Below are positions 8,651 through 17,673 of a DNA stretch of 64,000 bases, piece after piece. The position numbers were made by a program, and so were the translations under genes. Under the pieces are notes generated by a model. It did no database searches. It was not told the DNA's origin and saw nothing but the letters and a program-made list of their open reading frames with translations. Each line of letters opens with the position of its first letter. Position 1 is the stretch's first letter. The DNA comes from Pseudomonas lurida (GTDB taxonomy: Bacteria > Pseudomonadota > Gammaproteobacteria > Pseudomonadales > Pseudomonadaceae). The stretch is from assembly GCF_002563895.1 (NCBI RefSeq), contig NZ_PDJB01000001.1:5749501-5813500 (forward strand). The letters run 5' to 3'.

Positions 8651-9219
8651 CTGCCGGTGCCCCATGCCTGGGCCAGCTTGCCCAGCACCGAGCTGCTGGC
8701 ACCCTGGCCACCCAGGTATTGCAGGATCACCGGGGCAAACTGGCCGACCATGCCACTGTCCATGCCCAAGGCACTGAACGCGGTGTTCAGGTCGTTGGTG
8801 TTCTTCACGTTACCCAACAGGCCGTCGAGGCCGCTGGTCTTGCTGCCGCCGGCCTGGCCGAGCATCCCGCTCAAGGCCCCGAGGCTACCCAACGCATTGT
8901 TGCCCGACAGTTGGTCAAGGCCCGGCACGCTATTACCCAGCTGCGAATAGTCGTTGCCGCTCAGTTTGTTCTTGGCCAGGCCCAGCATGGCGCCCGTACC
9001 GCCCACCGCTTGTTCGGGGGTGATGTTCAGTTGCGAGGTCAGGGCGCTCAGCAACCCGGCCGTCTCGGACGACGGTGCGGCAGCCGCGGCCTTGTTGTTA
9101 CCACCCTGCATGCCGGCAATCGCATTGGCCGCGTCCCCAAGGCTGAACCCTGCGGCGAACACCGGGCCGGCTGCCAGGGTCATCAGGCAGGAAAGGGCGA
9201 AACCGCGTGAAATCTTCAT
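8647..9219 (-). CDS. DUF2780 domain-containing exported protein
   Basis: 190 residues beginning with a signal peptide (MKISRGFALSCLMTLAAGPVFAA). The mature part is rich in Gly, Ala, Leu, Ser and Asn with repeated helices such as ALTSQLNITPEQAVGGTG and FAPVILQYLGGQG, typical of the DUF2780/VcgC family. No catalytic motif is evident. An ORF start at 9366 is rejected because the signal peptide fixes the start at 9219. It is divergent from the sigma-factor operon, so the 222 bp between them may hold promoters for both. Function unknown. Confidence 0.8.
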   Translation of the reverse strand: MKISRGFALSCLMTLAAGPVFAAGFSLGDAANAIAGMQGGNNKAAAAAPSSETAGLLSALTSQLNITPEQAVGGTGAMLGLAKNKLSGNDYSQLGNSVPGLDQLSGNNALGSLGALSGMLGQAGGSKTSGLDGLLGNVKNTNDLNTAFSALGMDSGMVGQFAPVILQYLGGQGASSSVLGKLAQAWGTGS

Positions 9220-9441
9220 CAAAACAACCTCTGGGCGTAGGGGTGAAAGCAGGCGTTTGACTGGGCAGCCCGGGGGATTGTTCCCAGTGCATCCAAACCC
9301 GTCGCTGCTGCGTATATGCACCACAACCCCTCGAGGAAGACGGCCGTGAATGGAACGCGCGCGCAACCTGAACTAACCTCTGCCTGCCACCGCTTGCGCG
9401 CGCAGTCCCATCGCCCTGTATCCAGAGCCTGGAGAAGCCCT
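9220..9441. promoter_or_regulatory. divergent promoter region of DUF2780 gene and sigma-factor operon
   Basis: Non-coding if the sigma factor starts at 9442. It contains CTGAACTAACC at 9368-9378, whose GAACT at 9370-9374 resembles an ECF-type -35 element, and an inverted GGGAACAATCCC-like segment near 9271-9283 on the minus strand. Autoregulation by the sigma factor would fit but is not shown. Confidence 0.35.
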
Positions 9442-9990
9442 ATTTCCACGTCCGACGCTGATCCGCTGCAGCCCTTGCTGGCCCAATGTGCGCTGGGCAA
9501 TCGCCAGGCGTTCGAAACCCTCTACCGCAGCGTCTCACCGCGCTTGCACGGTGTAGCGCTGCGTTTCATGGGCCGCCAGGACCTGGCCGAAGAGGTCTTG
9601 CAGGAAGCCTTCGTGCGCATCTGGTACAACGCTTCGCGCTACCAGGCGCACCTGTCTGCGCCGATGACCTGGATGGTCAACATCACCCGCAACCTGGCCA
9701 TCGACCAACTGCGCAAGCACCGTGAACAGCCGCTGGCGGACGGTCAGCAGGACACGCTGGTCGATGACACACCCAGCGCCCACGACCAACTCGACAACGA
9801 ACGCGAGGCCCGCGCCTTGAACCGCTGCCTGGACACCCTGGAGGGCATGCAGCGCCAATCGATTACCGTGGCTTACTTCCAGGGCCTGTCGTGCGCGGAG
9901 TTGGCCCAACAGCTGGCAGCCCCCCTGGGCTCGGTCAAATCCTGGATTCGTCGCGGCATGGAACGCCTGCGCAGGTGCCTTGAATCATGA
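9442..9990 (+). CDS. ECF RNA polymerase sigma factor (SigK-like)
   Basis: About 182 residues. Region 2 contains DLAEEVLQEAFVRIW and the -10-binding segment APMTWMVNITRNLAIDQLR. Region 4 has SITVAYFQGLSCAELAQQL and SVKSWIRRGMERLR. The start is uncertain. The first in-frame ATG, at 9316, has no ribosome-binding site and adds a Pro/Arg-rich stretch unlike sigma factors. A GGAGAAG at 9431-9437 lies at ideal distance from an ATT at 9442 that would open the protein as (M)STSDADPLQ. Its stop overlaps the start of the RskA-type anti-sigma factor, its presumed partner. Confidence 0.75.
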   Translation: MSTSDADPLQPLLAQCALGNRQAFETLYRSVSPRLHGVALRFMGRQDLAEEVLQEAFVRIWYNASRYQAHLSAPMTWMVNITRNLAIDQLRKHREQPLADGQQDTLVDDTPSAHDQLDNEREARALNRCLDTLEGMQRQSITVAYFQGLSCAELAQQLAAPLGSVKSWIRRGMERLRRCLES

Positions 9991-10664
9991 ACTACCAGAC
10001 CACCGCCCTGCGCCGTGCCCTCGCCGCCGACTACGCCATCGGACTGATGCCTGCCACTGCGCGTCGGCGTTTCGAGGCCTTGTTGCTGGAGGATGCGGCG
10101 CTGCGCGTGGAACTCGGCCATTGGCAGGACGCCCTGGCCAGCCTGACCGGCGCCTTGCCCGAACGACCGGTGCCCGAGCATGTATGGGACAGCATCAAGG
10201 CGCGGATCGAGCCGCAGGTGCTGCATTTGCCGGCAAAAAAACCCTTGTGGATGAACCTGCGCTTGCTGGCAGCGGCGTGCGTGGTAGTCGTGGCCGTGCT
10301 GGCGGGCGTGCTGTATCAACGAGACATCGGTGCGCAGTACAACGCCACGCTCGTCGCGGCCAACCAGCAACCGGCGCTGCAGATCAAGGCGTATGGCGAC
10401 CACCTGCAAGTGGAACCCGTGGCACTGGCTGCGGTGGAACCGACGCACAGCCTCGAGTTGTGGGCGATTGCACCGGGCGGTAAACCAATCTCCCTGGGTC
10501 TGCTCCCCGCTGCGGGCAACGGCCGAATAACGCTGAGCAAGGCGCAACGAGCCTTGCTCTCCGCGCCGCTGACGTTGGCCGTGAGCCTGGAGCCACGCGG
10601 CGGTTCAGTGACCGGGCAACCCACCGGACCGGTGCTGTATCAGGGCCAATTGGCATCACTTTGA
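9987..10664 (+). CDS. anti-sigma factor, RskA type
   Basis: 225 residues, with its ATG inside the last codons of the sigma gene (ATGA overlap). An N-terminal cytoplasmic anti-sigma domain (RRALAADYAIGLMPATARRRFE) is followed by one membrane span (LRLLAAACVVVVAVLAGVLY, residues about 87-106) and a periplasmic RskA domain with the family motifs HSLELWAIAPGGKPISLGLL and PTGPVLYQGQL. It should hold the upstream sigma factor at the membrane until the periplasmic part is cleaved or rearranged. The signal is not evident. Confidence 0.87.
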   Translation: MNYQTTALRRALAADYAIGLMPATARRRFEALLLEDAALRVELGHWQDALASLTGALPERPVPEHVWDSIKARIEPQVLHLPAKKPLWMNLRLLAAACVVVVAVLAGVLYQRDIGAQYNATLVAANQQPALQIKAYGDHLQVEPVALAAVEPTHSLELWAIAPGGKPISLGLLPAAGNGRITLSKAQRALLSAPLTLAVSLEPRGGSVTGQPTGPVLYQGQLASL

Positions 10665-10740
10665 GCTGAACGGCAGTCAGGAACCCATCGCGCGAACCAG
10701 GGTCCATGACAGGACTTAAAGCCTTGCCAGGAAAAGCCCG

Positions 10741-11199
10741 ATGAGCGCGACCCGTCCCCAAGTGATTGAGCAAAAGCCGCCTTTCTGGAGCCGCCCGCGC
10801 GTGTTCATGGGCGTCTGCGTGGCCATTGTCGCCGGCCTCGGCAGCGCGCTCTACACCCAAGACAACGTCAAGTCTGCTGCCACACTGGTGACCACTGCCC
10901 AGCAACCCGCGGCGCAGATCATGGCGCACAAGGATTACCTCGAAGTCGAGCCGATCGCCACGACGGCACCCGAGCCGGATCGCAGCCTGGAACTGTGGGC
11001 GTTGCCCGAAGGCGGCGCACCGGTGTCGCTTGGACTGTTGCCGGAAGATGGCAAAGGCATTATCGGACTCAACCCACGCCAACAGAAAAGCATCCGCAAG
11101 CCGGTGGAGTTGATGGTGAGTTCGGAAACCAAAGGTGGGTCGTTGAGCAAGCAGCCCACGGGGCCGACCGTCTACCAAGGCGCCCTCGCCAACCGCTGA
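10741..11199 (+). CDS. truncated RskA-like membrane protein (no anti-sigma domain)
   Basis: 152 residues that repeat the second half of the preceding anti-sigma factor: a membrane span (VFMGVCVAIVAGLGSALY) and a periplasmic RskA domain with RSLELWALPEGGAPVSLGLL and PTGPTVYQGALANR. The N-terminal sigma-binding domain is missing. AGGA lies upstream of the ATG at 10741, so it looks like a real gene rather than debris. It most likely arose by partial tandem duplication. It could compete with the full anti-sigma factor for the periplasmic protease or signal, which is inference. Confidence 0.8.
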   Translation: MSATRPQVIEQKPPFWSRPRVFMGVCVAIVAGLGSALYTQDNVKSAATLVTTAQQPAAQIMAHKDYLEVEPIATTAPEPDRSLELWALPEGGAPVSLGLLPEDGKGIIGLNPRQQKSIRKPVELMVSSETKGGSLSKQPTGPTVYQGALANR

Positions 11200-11216
11200 C
11201 ACTCCAAAAAAACCAA

Positions 11217-11304
11217 GTGGGAGCGGGCGTGCTCGCGAATGCGGCAGGTCAGTCAAACGTGCTTCGACTTAACCAGCGCTTTCGCGAGCAAGCCCGCTCC
11301 CACC
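11217..11304. repeat. REP doublet
   Basis: Inverted copies of GTGGGAGCGGGCnTGCTCGCGA about 45 bp apart, between the convergent RskA-like gene and fdhA. Confidence 0.82.
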
Positions 11305-11325
11305 GTTGGATCGTGTGCCTGAGAG

Positions 11326-12525
11326 TTATGCCGCGCTGAAGAGTTTGTGCGGATCGATCACAAATTTCTTCGGCACACCCGCGTCAAACTCGCCATACCC
11401 ACGCGGCGCGTCATCCAGGCTGATCACCTGCACGCCAACAATCTCGGCAATGTTGATACGGTCCCACATGATCGCCTGCATCAGCTGGCGGTTGTACTTC
11501 ATCACCGGTGTCTGGCCGGTATGGAAGCTGTGGGATTTGGCCCAGCCCAGGCCGAAGCGGATGCTCAGGCTGCCCATTTTTGCAGCGGCATCCACCGCAC
11601 CCGGATCTTCGGTGACGTACAGGCCCGGAATACCGATCTTGCCCGCCACGCGCACCACGCCCATCAGCGAGTTGAGCACAGTGGCCGGGGCCTCCGCCTT
11701 GACGCCTTCATGGCCATGGCCACGGGCTTCGAAGCCCACGGCGTCGACGGCGCAGTCCACTTCCGGTTCGCCCAGCAGTGCGGCGATCTGCTCGTGCAGC
11801 GGCGTGTCCTGGGACAGGTCGGCAATCTCGAAACCCTGCGCCTTGGCGTGAGCCAGGCGGATCGGGTTGACGTCGCCGATGATCACCACCGCAGCGCCCA
11901 GCAGGCGCGCCGAAGCGGCAGCCGCCAGGCCCACAGGGCCGGCACCCGCAATGTAGACAGTGCTGCCAGGGCCAACACCGGCAGTGACGGCGCCGTGATA
12001 ACCGGTCGGGAGAATGTCGGACAGGCAGGTCAGGTCGCGGATTTTCTCCATGGCCTTGTCGCGGTCAGGCAGTTTCAGCAGGTTGAAGTCAGCGTACGGC
12101 ACCAGCACGTACTCGGCCTGGCCGCCGGTCCAGTCGCCCATGTCGACATAGCCGTAGGCGCCACCGGCACGCGCCGGGTTGACGGTCAGGCACACGCCGG
12201 TGTGTTGCTCCTTGCAGGAGCGGCAGCGGCCGCACGCGACGTTGAAGGGCACCGACACCAGGTCGCCGATCTTCAGGTTTTCGACGTCACTGCCCTTCTC
12301 GATCACTTCACCGGTAATTTCATGACCGAGCACCAGGCCGGTCTGGGCCGTGGTGCGGCCGCGCACCATGTGTTGGTCGGAGCCGCAGATGTTGGTGGAG
12401 ACCACACGCAGGATGACGCCGTGCTCAATCTTCCTGCCACGGGGGTCCTGCATTTTGGGATAGTCGATTTTCTGTACTTCGACCTTGCCGTTGCCGAGAT
12501 ACACGACACCACGATTACCAGACAT
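11326..12525 (-). CDS. fdhA: glutathione-independent formaldehyde dehydrogenase
   Basis: 399-residue zinc-containing medium-chain dehydrogenase. It oxidises formaldehyde to formate with NAD. Catalytic-zinc ligands are in NICGSDQHMVRG and GHEITGE; the structural-zinc lobe is CGRCRSCKEQHTGVC; the Rossmann motif is VYIAGAGPVGLAAAASA. It closely follows the P. putida FdhA pattern in length and sequence. It lies downstream of sox and purU on the same strand and so takes up the formaldehyde that sarcosine demethylation releases. A REP pair separates it from purU, so it may have its own promoter or partial co-transcription. Confidence 0.95.
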   Translation of the reverse strand: MSGNRGVVYLGNGKVEVQKIDYPKMQDPRGRKIEHGVILRVVSTNICGSDQHMVRGRTTAQTGLVLGHEITGEVIEKGSDVENLKIGDLVSVPFNVACGRCRSCKEQHTGVCLTVNPARAGGAYGYVDMGDWTGGQAEYVLVPYADFNLLKLPDRDKAMEKIRDLTCLSDILPTGYHGAVTAGVGPGSTVYIAGAGPVGLAAAASARLLGAAVVIIGDVNPIRLAHAKAQGFEIADLSQDTPLHEQIAALLGEPEVDCAVDAVGFEARGHGHEGVKAEAPATVLNSLMGVVRVAGKIGIPGLYVTEDPGAVDAAAKMGSLSIRFGLGWAKSHSFHTGQTPVMKYNRQLMQAIMWDRINIAEIVGVQVISLDDAPRGYGEFDAGVPKKFVIDPHKLFSAA

Positions 12526-12619
12526 GCTTTCACCTCGCTGTTGTTTTTATGAAACCGCGCTGCCCAGGCAGGCAGCGCGTTAAGTGCTCGGGTACAGATG
12601 CTGTTTTTGCGTTGTTGCT

Positions 12620-12708
12620 GACGCCCCCATCGCGGGCAAGACCGGCGCCCACATTTGATCGGGTTTACACCTTCAGATGTGGGAGCGGGCTTGCCCGCGA
12701 AGGCGTCA
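12620..12708. repeat. REP doublet between purU and fdhA
   Basis: GACGCC-flanked inverted REP cores: a degenerate CGCGGGCAAGACCGGCGCCC and an intact GTGGGAGCGGGCTTGCCCGC. Lies inside the transcribed region between purU and fdhA. Confidence 0.78.
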
Positions 12709-12709
12709 G

Positions 12710-13567
12710 TCAGAGCACCACCGTTCTATTGGCGTTCAGGAATACCCGCCGCTCGATGTGATACCCGACCGCCCGGGCCAGGGTCAGCCCCTCGATATCC
12801 CGCCCCTTGGCAATCAGGTCCTCGGGGTAGTGACTGTGGTCCACCACTTCTACCCCCTGGGCAATGATCGGGCCTTCATCCAGGTCGTTGTTGATGTAAT
12901 GCGCCGTGGCCCCTACCAACTTCACCCCCTTGTTGTACGCCTGGTGATACGGCTTGGCGCCCTTGAACCCCGGCAGCAACGAGTGGTGGATGTTGATGGC
13001 CTTGCCATCCAGCTTGCGGCACAGCTCCGGCGACAGCACTTGCATGTAGCGTGCAAGGATCACCAATTCGGCGCCGGTGTCTTCCACCACTTGCCACACT
13101 TGACGCTCCTGGGACGGTTTGTCGTTGGGGTCGAGGGGGAAATGGTAGTAGGGAATCTGGTGCCAGTCGGCCAACGGTTGCAAATCGGGGTGGTTGGACA
13201 CCACCGCGACCACGTCCATTGACAGCTGGCCGATACGCTGGCGGTACAGCAGGTCGTTCAAGCAGTGATCGGCCTTGGAGACCATGATCACCACTTTTGG
13301 CCGGTAGTTCGGCGCCGTCAGCTCGAAGATCATGCCGAAAGCCTGGCCGCGGGTGGCGAGGCCATCGCGAAATGCCTGCTCGTCGAAGCCGTCGGGCTGA
13401 CGGAACTCCACGCGGATAAAAAACCGACCCGAGAGGCGGTCATCGAACGAGTGGTGCTCGGTGACGTAGCAGCCCTGCTCGAACAGATAGCGGGTGACCG
13501 CGTCCACCGTGCCGAGCACGCTGGGGCAGTCGGCGGTCAAAATCCATGTATCGGGTGCGCGGCTCAT
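12710..13567 (-). CDS. purU: formyltetrahydrofolate deformylase
   Basis: 285 residues. An N-terminal ACT domain (TWILTADCPSVLGTVDAVTR) and a C-terminal formyl-hydrolase domain with the catalytic Asn-His-Asp set in INIHHSLLPGFKGAKPY and ATAHYINNDLDEGPII. It hydrolyses 10-formyl-THF to formate and THF. In this operon it recycles the THF that accepts one-carbon units during sarcosine oxidation, as in the PAO1 sox cluster, where a second purU sits next to fdhA. The start is the ATG at 13567, ten bases after soxG ends. Confidence 0.95.
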   Translation of the reverse strand: MSRAPDTWILTADCPSVLGTVDAVTRYLFEQGCYVTEHHSFDDRLSGRFFIRVEFRQPDGFDEQAFRDGLATRGQAFGMIFELTAPNYRPKVVIMVSKADHCLNDLLYRQRIGQLSMDVVAVVSNHPDLQPLADWHQIPYYHFPLDPNDKPSQERQVWQVVEDTGAELVILARYMQVLSPELCRKLDGKAINIHHSLLPGFKGAKPYHQAYNKGVKLVGATAHYINNDLDEGPIIAQGVEVVDHSHYPEDLIAKGRDIEGLTLARAVGYHIERRVFLNANRTVVL

Positions 13568-13576
13568 GGGTATTCC

Positions 13577-14209
13577 TCAGGCTTGAACGCTCAGGCCGAA
13601 TTCGGCAGATGCATCCTGCAGCCACAACCACCAGTAATCCGAGAAGCTGCGACGAATCACCAGCTCCCAGGTGTCTGGCGCCGTGTGGCGGATCACCAGT
13701 TGCGATTTGGCGAACACGGTGCCCACCGCCTTGCCCACCGGGAAGTTGTTGGGATGCACGTCATAGCTGGTGGACTTCATCAGCACGTCGCGCACATTCG
13801 GGCCGCTGAGTTCGAGGATCTGCTGGCCGCCGCTGACGTTGACGATCTGGATATGCAAGTCACCCAGGGCGGCACGCAGGTTTTGTTCGGCGGCGAATTC
13901 ATCACCGCTGGGCACGATCAGCAGCCACTCGTCCGGGCCGAGCCATTGCAGGCTGGTTTCGCCCTGCACGATCACGGTCAGGGCACCGGGCAGTTCGATG
14001 CCGAGGGCTTTGTGCACCCCAGCGGCGAAGGCGGCGTCGTGGCCGTCGCCACGAATGGTCAGGTGGCCCAGGAGTTTCTTTTCACGCACGGTCACGCCGG
14101 CGTTCTTGCGGCCCTTGCCAACCAGGCTGGCGAGGTCGGCATGGTGCAGCGAGGACTCGGCCTTGGCGCCGGTGGTGGGGCGTTGTTGGTAAACATTGGC
14201 TGCTGTCAT
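13577..14209 (-). CDS. soxG: sarcosine oxidase gamma subunit
   Basis: 210 residues, the usual SoxG length, beginning MTAANVYQQRP. Its fold is related to the GcvT/folate-binding family; visible pieces are GPDEWLLIVPSG and TSYDVHPNNFPVG. It forms the heterotetrameric sarcosine oxidase with SoxB, SoxD and SoxA and helps the alpha subunit bind folate. It is separated from soxA by a REP pair, which is unusual inside an operon and may tune soxG expression. An upstream in-frame ORF start at 14332 reads through that REP and is rejected. Confidence 0.93.
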   Translation of the reverse strand: MTAANVYQQRPTTGAKAESSLHHADLASLVGKGRKNAGVTVREKKLLGHLTIRGDGHDAAFAAGVHKALGIELPGALTVIVQGETSLQWLGPDEWLLIVPSGDEFAAEQNLRAALGDLHIQIVNVSGGQQILELSGPNVRDVLMKSTSYDVHPNNFPVGKAVGTVFAKSQLVIRHTAPDTWELVIRRSFSDYWWLWLQDASAEFGLSVQA

Positions 14210-14259
14210 AAAGCACCTGTTTGAATTCTGTAGGTCTTGCAGTGACTGTTCTGGCCTTC

Positions 14260-14331
14260 TCGCGGGCAAGCCCGGCTCCCACAGGGAAACGCATTCCAAC
14301 GGTGGGAGCTGGCTTGCCTGCGATGCAGGCA
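14260..14331. repeat. REP doublet between soxA and soxG
   Basis: Inverted CGCGGGCAAGCCCGGCTCCC and GGTGGGAGCTGGCTTGCCTG cores. The two arms are of different sequence variants. Lies within the sox operon. Confidence 0.8.
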
Positions 14332-14341
14332 CCTCGGTCTG

Positions 14342-17300
14342 TCAGATGTTCTGGCGATCACCCTTAGGATCGAAGAACACCGAAGACACAATCTCCGCCT
14401 CGATCACGCTGCCGTCCGCCTGGGGTGAGAACACCCGCTCGCCCATGCGCTTCAAGCCGCCTTTCACCACCGCCATCGCGAACGAATAGCCCAGGGAGTT
14501 GTGCGCATAGCTTGAGGTGACGTGGCCGACCATCTTCATCGGGATCGACTGCTTCGGATCAAGCACCAACTGCGCGCCTTCCGGCAGCCACACTGTCGGA
14601 TCGATCGGCTTGAGGCCCACCAGTTGCTTACGCTCTTCCCGTACGCAGTCTTCACGGTTCATGCCACGCCAGCCGATCCATGAGAACGGCTTGGTACGGC
14701 CGACGCACCAGCCCATGTTCAGGTCGTCCGGGGTCATCGAGCCGTCGGTGTCCTGGCCGACGATGATGAAGCCCTTCTCGGCCCGCAGTACGTGCATGGT
14801 TTCGGTGCCGTACGGGGTCAGGTTGTACTGCTTGCCGGCCTCGACGATCTTTTCCAGCACGCCCATGGCGTAGTCGGCCTGCACGTTGACTTCATACGAC
14901 AGCTCACCGGTGAACGAGATGCGGAACACCCGCGCCGGCACACCGCCGACCAGGCCTTCTTTCCAGGTCATGAACGGGAAGCCGTCCTTGTCCAGGTCGA
15001 TATCGGTCACTTCCGCCAGCAGCTTGCGGCTGTTGGGGCCGGACAAGGTCATGGTCGCCCAGTGGTCGGTGACCGAGGTGAAGTACACCTTGAGGTCTGG
15101 CCACTCGGTCTGTTGATAGATTTCCAGCCACTGCAGCACGCGGGCGGCGCCGCCGGTGGTGGTGGTCATCAGGAAATGGTTGTCGGCGAGGCAGGCAGTC
15201 ACGCCATCGTCGAAGACCATGCCATCTTCCTTGCACATCAGGCCGTAGCGCGCCTTGCCCACATCGAGCTTGGTCCAGGCGTTGCTGTAGATGCGGTTGA
15301 GGAATTCGCGGGCATCCGGGCCCTGGATGTCGATCTTGCCGAGGGTGGACGCGTCCAACAAACCGACACTGTCGCGCACGGCCAGGCATTCGCGTTTCAC
15401 TGCGGCGTGCAGGTCTTCACCATTGCGTGGGAAATACCAAGGGCGTTTCCACTGGCCGACGTCTTCAAACTCGGCGCCGTTCTTCACGTGCCAGGCCTGC
15501 AGTGCGGTGTAGCGCACCGGCTCGAAGATATGCCCACAGTGACGCCCCGCTACCGCGCCAAAGGTGACTGGCGTGTAGTTGGGGCGGAACATGGTGGTGC
15601 CCATCTGCGGGATGGTCACGTTCAGGGAGCGCGCGGCAATGGCCAGGCCGTTGACGTTGCCCAGTTTGCCCTGGTCGGTGCCGAAGCCCAGCGCGGTATA
15701 GCGTTTGACATGCTCGACCGACTCGAACCCTTCGCGGGTCGCCAGTTCGATGGCGGCGGCGGTCACGTCGTTTTGCAGGTCGACGAATTGCTTCGGTGCC
15801 CGTGCAGTCGGTTTGTCATGCGGTACTTGATAGATGCCAAGTGTCGGCTCTTCCAGGCGGCTCAAGGCTTTTGGCAACGTGCCTTCCACCGGGGTAAAAC
15901 CGGCTTCGCTGGCCGCGCGCACGCCGCCTTCAAAACCATCGGCCAGGGAATCAGCGAGGCCGTATACACCGTTGATACCACCGACGCACACGCGCTTCTG
16001 CGGGGCCTCACCCGGTACGAATCCGAGGATGTCTTCACGCCAGGTCGGCTTGCCGCCCAGGTGCGAGGCCAGGTGAACCACCGGGCTGTAGCCACCGGAA
16101 CTGGCCACCAGGTCGCACTCCAACCACTCGCCAGGGCTGGTGACTTTGTGCGCTTTCACATCGATCGCGGCCACCCGGGCGGCGGTGACATGCTTGCTGC
16201 CACGGGCCTCGATCACGGCGCTGCCGGTGAGGATGCGAATGCCTTTGGCGCGCGCTTCTTCAACCAGGGCCCCGCGTGGGTTGTGGCGCACATCGGCCAC
16301 CGCCACCACTGAAAGGCCGGCGTCGAGCCAGTCCAGCGCAACGCGGTAGGCGTGGTCGTTGTTGGTCGACAGCACCAGCTTCTTGCCCGGCGCCACGCCG
16401 TAGCGACGTACGTAAGTCGAGACAGCGCCGGCGAGCATGTTGCCCGGCACATCGTTGTTGCCGTACACCAGCGGCCGCTCGCACGCACCGGTCGCCAGCA
16501 CCACGCGCTTGGCGCGTACACGGTGGATACGCTGGCGCACTACACCCACCGGCGCACGGTCACCGAGGTGGTCGGTGAGGCGTTCGTGAATGGTCAGGAA
16601 GTTATGGTCATGGTAGCCGTTGACGGTGGCGCGAGGCAGCAGCACCACATCCGGCAGGGCTTTGAGTTCTGCGATGACGCTGGCGACCCAATCAGCAGCC
16701 GGCTTGCCGTCAAGGCTTTCGCGCGAGTCCAGCAGCGAACCACCGAACTCTTCCTGTTCATCGGCGAGGATCACGCGGGCACCGCTGCGCGCGGCAGCCA
16801 GTGCGGCGGCCAGGCCAGCAGGGCCGGCGCCCACCACCAACACGTCGCAGTGACGGTTGAAGTTGTCGTAGGTGTCCGGGTCGTTCTCGGTCGGCGAGCG
16901 GCCAAGGCCGGCAGCTTTACGGATGTACTTCTCGTAGGTCATCCAGAACGATTGCGGGTACATGAAGGTTTTGTAGTAGAAACCCGGCGGCATCAGCTTG
17001 CCGCCGACCTTGCCGAGGATGCCCATCATGTCGTTGTTGACGCTCGGCCAGCCGTTGGTGCTGGTGGCGACCAACCCTTGGTACAGCGCCTGTTGCGTGG
17101 CGCGCACGTTAGGGATTTGCGTGGCTTCGGTAGCGCCGATCTGCAGCACTGCGTTCGGCTCTTCGGCGCCGGCAGCGAAGATGCCGCGTGGGCGCGAATA
17201 CTTGAAGCTGCGGCCGATGATGTCGACGCCGTTGGCCAGCAGCGCGGCGGCCAGGGTGTCGCCTTCAAAGCCTTTGTAGGTCTGGCCGTTGAAGCTGAAG

Positions 17301-17359
17301 GTCAGCACCTTGTTGCGGTCGATGCGGCCACCGTTGGACAGGCGATTGATCTGGCTCAT
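14342..17359 (-). CDS. soxA: sarcosine oxidase alpha subunit
   Basis: 1005 residues. The N-terminal part starts with a 2Fe-2S-like ubiquitin fold region (LTFSFNGQTYKGFEGDTLAAALLANG), then an NAD-binding Rossmann motif (CDVLVVGAGPAGLAAALAAA) with FAD/NAD domain. The C-terminal third is an aminomethyltransferase (GcvT-like) folate-binding domain (SGPNSRKLLAEVTDIDLD, GTETMHVLRAEKGFI). It couples sarcosine demethylation to formation of 5,10-methylene-THF and holds the internal tunnel for the imine intermediate. Its start overlaps the soxD stop by four bases. Confidence 0.96.
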   Translation of the reverse strand: MSQINRLSNGGRIDRNKVLTFSFNGQTYKGFEGDTLAAALLANGVDIIGRSFKYSRPRGIFAAGAEEPNAVLQIGATEATQIPNVRATQQALYQGLVATSTNGWPSVNNDMMGILGKVGGKLMPPGFYYKTFMYPQSFWMTYEKYIRKAAGLGRSPTENDPDTYDNFNRHCDVLVVGAGPAGLAAALAAARSGARVILADEQEEFGGSLLDSRESLDGKPAADWVASVIAELKALPDVVLLPRATVNGYHDHNFLTIHERLTDHLGDRAPVGVVRQRIHRVRAKRVVLATGACERPLVYGNNDVPGNMLAGAVSTYVRRYGVAPGKKLVLSTNNDHAYRVALDWLDAGLSVVAVADVRHNPRGALVEEARAKGIRILTGSAVIEARGSKHVTAARVAAIDVKAHKVTSPGEWLECDLVASSGGYSPVVHLASHLGGKPTWREDILGFVPGEAPQKRVCVGGINGVYGLADSLADGFEGGVRAASEAGFTPVEGTLPKALSRLEEPTLGIYQVPHDKPTARAPKQFVDLQNDVTAAAIELATREGFESVEHVKRYTALGFGTDQGKLGNVNGLAIAARSLNVTIPQMGTTMFRPNYTPVTFGAVAGRHCGHIFEPVRYTALQAWHVKNGAEFEDVGQWKRPWYFPRNGEDLHAAVKRECLAVRDSVGLLDASTLGKIDIQGPDAREFLNRIYSNAWTKLDVGKARYGLMCKEDGMVFDDGVTACLADNHFLMTTTTGGAARVLQWLEIYQQTEWPDLKVYFTSVTDHWATMTLSGPNSRKLLAEVTDIDLDKDGFPFMTWKEGLVGGVPARVFRISFTGELSYEVNVQADYAMGVLEKIVEAGKQYNLTPYGTETMHVLRAEKGFIIVGQDTDGSMTPDDLNMGWCVGRTKPFSWIGWRGMNREDCVREERKQLVGLKPIDPTVWLPEGAQLVLDPKQSIPMKMVGHVTSSYAHNSLGYSFAMAVVKGGLKRMGERVFSPQADGSVIEAEIVSSVFFDPKGDRQNI

Positions 17360-17658
17360 ACCTTCTCTCCAGCGGCCTTGGCGGTGAATTGCGGCTTCTC
17401 GCCGATCTTGTAGGTTTCAAGAATTTCGTAGGTCAGGGTGTCGCGGGTCGCGTTGAAGTACTGGCGGCAACCGGCGGCGTGAATCCACAGCTCGTGGTGC
17501 AGGCCACGGGGGTTGTCGCGGAAGAACATGTAGTCGCCCCACTCTTCATCGGTGCAGGCGTTTGGGTCCAGCGGGCGCGGGATGTGCGCTTGGCCGGACG
17601 CGTGGAATTCCTCTTCGGAGCGCAGTTCGCCACAGTGAGGACAGAAGATATGCAACAT
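17356..17658 (-). CDS. soxD: sarcosine oxidase delta subunit
   Basis: 100 residues, the normal SoxD size. It has the zinc-binding set typical of the family: CPHCG near the N-terminus (C6, C9) and a later His/Cys pair in HHELWIHAAGCRQYF. It is a structural subunit of heterotetrameric sarcosine oxidase, placed between soxB and soxA and overlapping soxA. Confidence 0.95.
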   Translation of the reverse strand: MLHIFCPHCGELRSEEEFHASGQAHIPRPLDPNACTDEEWGDYMFFRDNPRGLHHELWIHAAGCRQYFNATRDTLTYEILETYKIGEKPQFTAKAAGEKV

Positions 17659-17673
17659 AGGGAATTTCTCCTG

